A DNA stretch of 42,839 nucleotides from an uncultured Alphaproteobacteria bacterium (GTDB taxonomy: Bacteria; Pseudomonadota; Alphaproteobacteria; CAAHEQ01; UBA3637). The notes beneath the pieces are model-generated. The model saw only the letters and a list, made by a program, of their open reading frames with translations, made no database searches and had not been told where the DNA came from. Positions within the stretch are counted from its first letter, which is position 1. Each line of letters begins with the position of its first letter. This document shows, piece by piece, positions 41,163-42,839 of this stretch. The stretch lies in contig CALXUB010000025.1 of the NCBI GenBank assembly GCA_944391565.1, positions 68,113 through 110,951 on the forward strand, given 5' to 3'. Position numbers and translations under genes: made by a program.

Positions 41163-42235
41163 CAGTGTACCTCTATCAATTCATAGTTTGAAGAACCGAG
41201 TCCGATTTCTTCCCCATATGTTATTTGTCGCAAAGCAGGAACATGCGGTGTTAATTCATGAAAAACATCTCGTCCCATTTGCTTTTTCAACAAATCAAAA
41301 CAAGCTTTATCTACCGCGACCGGATCATTTGAAGCCAAAATCCCGATATCATTTGTGACGGGTTCATTCGAAAAAACAAAACAGTCGCATAAAGGCGTAA
41401 TCTTCATCAGAAAGTTGACATAGAAAACCTTTCCTTTTTTATTCTCCACAGCCCCTTTCGCATACTCCACCAATCGTTCCAAAAAAGCCTCACTTTGGGT
41501 CGGACTGTCCATGGAAATAGCATGAACAGGACAAACCGAAACACATTTGCCGCATCCCACGCATAATGAACAATCTAAATAAGCTTTACCGTCTTTTAAA
41601 TAAGGAGCCTCAAAAGCGCATTGTCGTCTGCATGCCCCGCATCCGATACATTTTGATTGATCATAGAAAGGTTTTTCCTGATGTTGCTGTTTTTTACCTG
41701 CAGCAGGTGCGCAACCCATTGCCAAGTTTTTAAGCGCACCGCCGAAACCGGCGATCGGATGCCCCTTAAAATGGGACAAAACAACCATACTGTCTGCCGC
41801 CAATATATCGTTAGCTATTCGAACGGAGCTGTAATGTTTGCTTTTTAAAGGAATTTCCCGATAGTTATCCCCTTTCAAACCATCCGCAATCACCAAGGGG
41901 GCATTTACGACTGCATAGTCAAAACCATGTTCGACAGCCAGCTTCAAGTGATGCACAGCGTCCTGACGTTCACCAACATATAACGTATTCGTGTCTGTCA
42001 AAAAAGGCTCTGCCGATAAAGCCCGAATTTGATCAACAACACGCCGAACAAAGACAGGATTGATATAACCTTCATTGCCTTTTTCTCCAAAATGCAGCTT
42101 CACGGCGGTCAAATCGCCTTTAGAAATCACCTCGCCTATACCGGCGGCTTGGCACAACCGATCAATTTTATAGATCTTGGCGTCCCTTTCTTGATTACGT
42201 ATCTTAAAATCAGAAAAATAAACTTTTGATCTCAT
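41162..42235 (-). CDS. DUF362 protein with two [4Fe-4S] sites
   Basis: The 357-residue protein has a DUF362 fold (LTAVKLHFGEKGNEGYINP, SHFKGHPIAGFGGALKNLAM) with an inserted ferredoxin domain: CIGCGACRRQC and CSLCVGCGKCVSVCP. The C-terminal NDIGILASNDPVAVDKAC is typical. It is a cytosolic iron-sulfur protein of unknown function, common in anaerobes. The ATG lies one base after the upstream gene's stop (TAAAATG). Confidence 0.9.
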   Translation of the reverse strand: MRSKVYFSDFKIRNQERDAKIYKIDRLCQAAGIGEVISKGDLTAVKLHFGEKGNEGYINPVFVRRVVDQIRALSAEPFLTDTNTLYVGERQDAVHHLKLAVEHGFDYAVVNAPLVIADGLKGDNYREIPLKSKHYSSVRIANDILAADSMVVLSHFKGHPIAGFGGALKNLAMGCAPAAGKKQQHQEKPFYDQSKCIGCGACRRQCAFEAPYLKDGKAYLDCSLCVGCGKCVSVCPVHAISMDSPTQSEAFLERLVEYAKGAVENKKGKVFYVNFLMKITPLCDCFVFSNEPVTNDIGILASNDPVAVDKACFDLLKKQMGRDVFHELTPHVPALRQITYGEEIGLGSSNYELIEVH

Positions 42236-42236
42236 T

Positions 42237-42704
42237 TTATCCTCCGAAAGTTGAAGCTTTTTTCAAAACTTCACCTTCATGATCAACAATATAAGCTTCA
42301 CAATCTTTATCTCCTGACTGACACTCGACCAGTTTCGTATTTTCTTGCTCTACAACTTCGCGCGTCGTTTCCATTGTCGAAAAAGTAGATATTTGAGTTG
42401 TTGCTTCTGCTGTCGGCAAAGAATTAAATCCTTCAAAAGAAGAGACCGCCCCTCCTTCATTCCGAAGTTTTTCATCAAAACTGCTTGTTTTTTCCATTTC
42501 ATAGTTGACGACTTTTTTCATTTGCTTAATTTGAATAGGTGAAGCCGTTGTCTCACTTTCCTCAGGAATAACATTTCCGGCATTATCCAGTTTCTTGATA
42601 ATAACTTCATTTTCATTAAAAGAAGATGGTTGAATAAAAATATTTTCCTCCTGGGCAGCAGCAGGAAAAGCGAAGACTAAAAAAAGGAAAAGAAAATGTT
42701 TCAT
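42237..42704 (-). CDS. Exported protein, unknown
   Basis: The 155 residues start with a signal peptide (MKHFLFLFLVFAFPAAAQ). The mature part is acidic and T/S/E-rich, with two cysteines (VECQSGDKDCEAY) likely to form a short disulphide loop. No family was recognised. AAGGAG is 7 nt before the ATG at 42704; the frame runs open to the window edge, but that part is not protein-like. It is the first gene of the four-gene run ending with the glycosylase. Confidence 0.7.
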   Translation of the reverse strand: MKHFLFLFLVFAFPAAAQEENIFIQPSSFNENEVIIKKLDNAGNVIPEESETTASPIQIKQMKKVVNYEMEKTSSFDEKLRNEGGAVSSFEGFNSLPTAEATTQISTFSTMETTREVVEQENTKLVECQSGDKDCEAYIVDHEGEVLKKASTFGG

Positions 42705-42781
42705 TTTTATACTCCTTTTCTTTTTATAATTCTTTTTTAAAAAAAGAAAAAGATTTTTTTGCAAACAAAGGCTTGACTGCA

Positions 42782-42793
42782 CCCCCCCCCCCC
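42782..42793. repeat. Run of 12 C (12 G on the minus strand)
   Basis: An uninterrupted homopolymer, followed by T and three more C, 77 nt upstream of the exported protein's ATG. It could be a slippage-prone tract affecting transcription, or a sequencing or contig-end artefact. Confidence 0.7.
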
Positions 42794-42839
42794 TCCCGAA
42801 AGACAGCAGAATGAGACACGACCAGCCCCAACATAACAC

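Noticed and set aside
1..42839. tRNA genes, CRISPR arrays, insertion sequences, prophage genes
   Set aside because: No cloverleaf-type sequence, regularly spaced repeat, transposase motif or phage structural gene was seen by eye; a tRNAscan or CRISPR search would settle it.

Overview
The window looks like chromosomal DNA of an anaerobic, fermentative alphaproteobacterium with an outer membrane. The signs are an AT-leaning composition, the plsY-dprA-topA and def-fmt-truA gene orders, an ELM1/DUF1022 protein, a DUF2333 protein, an OprB-type porin and an autotransporter. These sit beside two hallmarks of anaerobic energy metabolism that are uncommon in this class: pyruvate:ferredoxin oxidoreductase and a trimeric NADH-linked [FeFe] hydrogenase. 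The best guess is an uncultured gut- or sediment-type lineage, but no rRNA or other definitive marker is present. No tRNA, rRNA, CRISPR array, insertion sequence or prophage was recognised.

Layout. 1-2349 (-): the 5' part of a DUF2333 membrane protein, then murJ. 2435-9490: a cell-surface block with a secreted protein carrying 60 cysteines in three granulin-like modules, whose promoter is overlapped by a perfect palindrome; an OprB-like porin; and a divergent 1420-residue autotransporter ending in a strong terminator. 9547-9747: a small unknown gene. 10084-19403 (-): energy metabolism, with nifJ, a GNAT/M14 peptidase pair, and hndA-hndC-hndD. 19626-21796 (-): def-fmt-truA. 21870-23087 (+): a secreted SGNH esterase and thpR, convergent with a carboxylesterase. 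23844-29303 (+): a small exported protein, recG, an HNH protein, an alpha/beta hydrolase and an MFS transporter. 29307-30824 (-): a phosphoribosyltransferase-domain protein with a near-consensus promoter and an out-of-frame ORF inside its 3' end, then a DUF465 protein. 30930-36450 (-): pfk, topA, dprA, plsY. 36649-39901: a DUF502 protein (+), ELM1 and dCMP deaminase (-), a secreted PLD nuclease and a small exported protein (+). 39898-42704 (-): a tightly packed run of exported protein, DUF362 ferredoxin, lipoprotein hydrolase and 3-methyladenine glycosylase. A 12-base C run lies near the right edge.

How the genes fit together. Phosphofructokinase feeds glycolysis. PFOR converts pyruvate to acetyl-CoA and reduced ferredoxin. 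The Hnd hydrogenase can take electrons from NADH, probably with ferredoxin, and release H2. Hydrogenase maturases (HydE, HydF, HydG) are not in the window. The main candidates for new biology are the cysteine-rich secreted protein with its operator-like palindrome, the shortened HndC subunit, and the phosphoribosyltransferase gene with its nested ORF. Many start sites were moved inward from the longest reading frame because a good Shine-Dalgarno sequence sits before an internal ATG.
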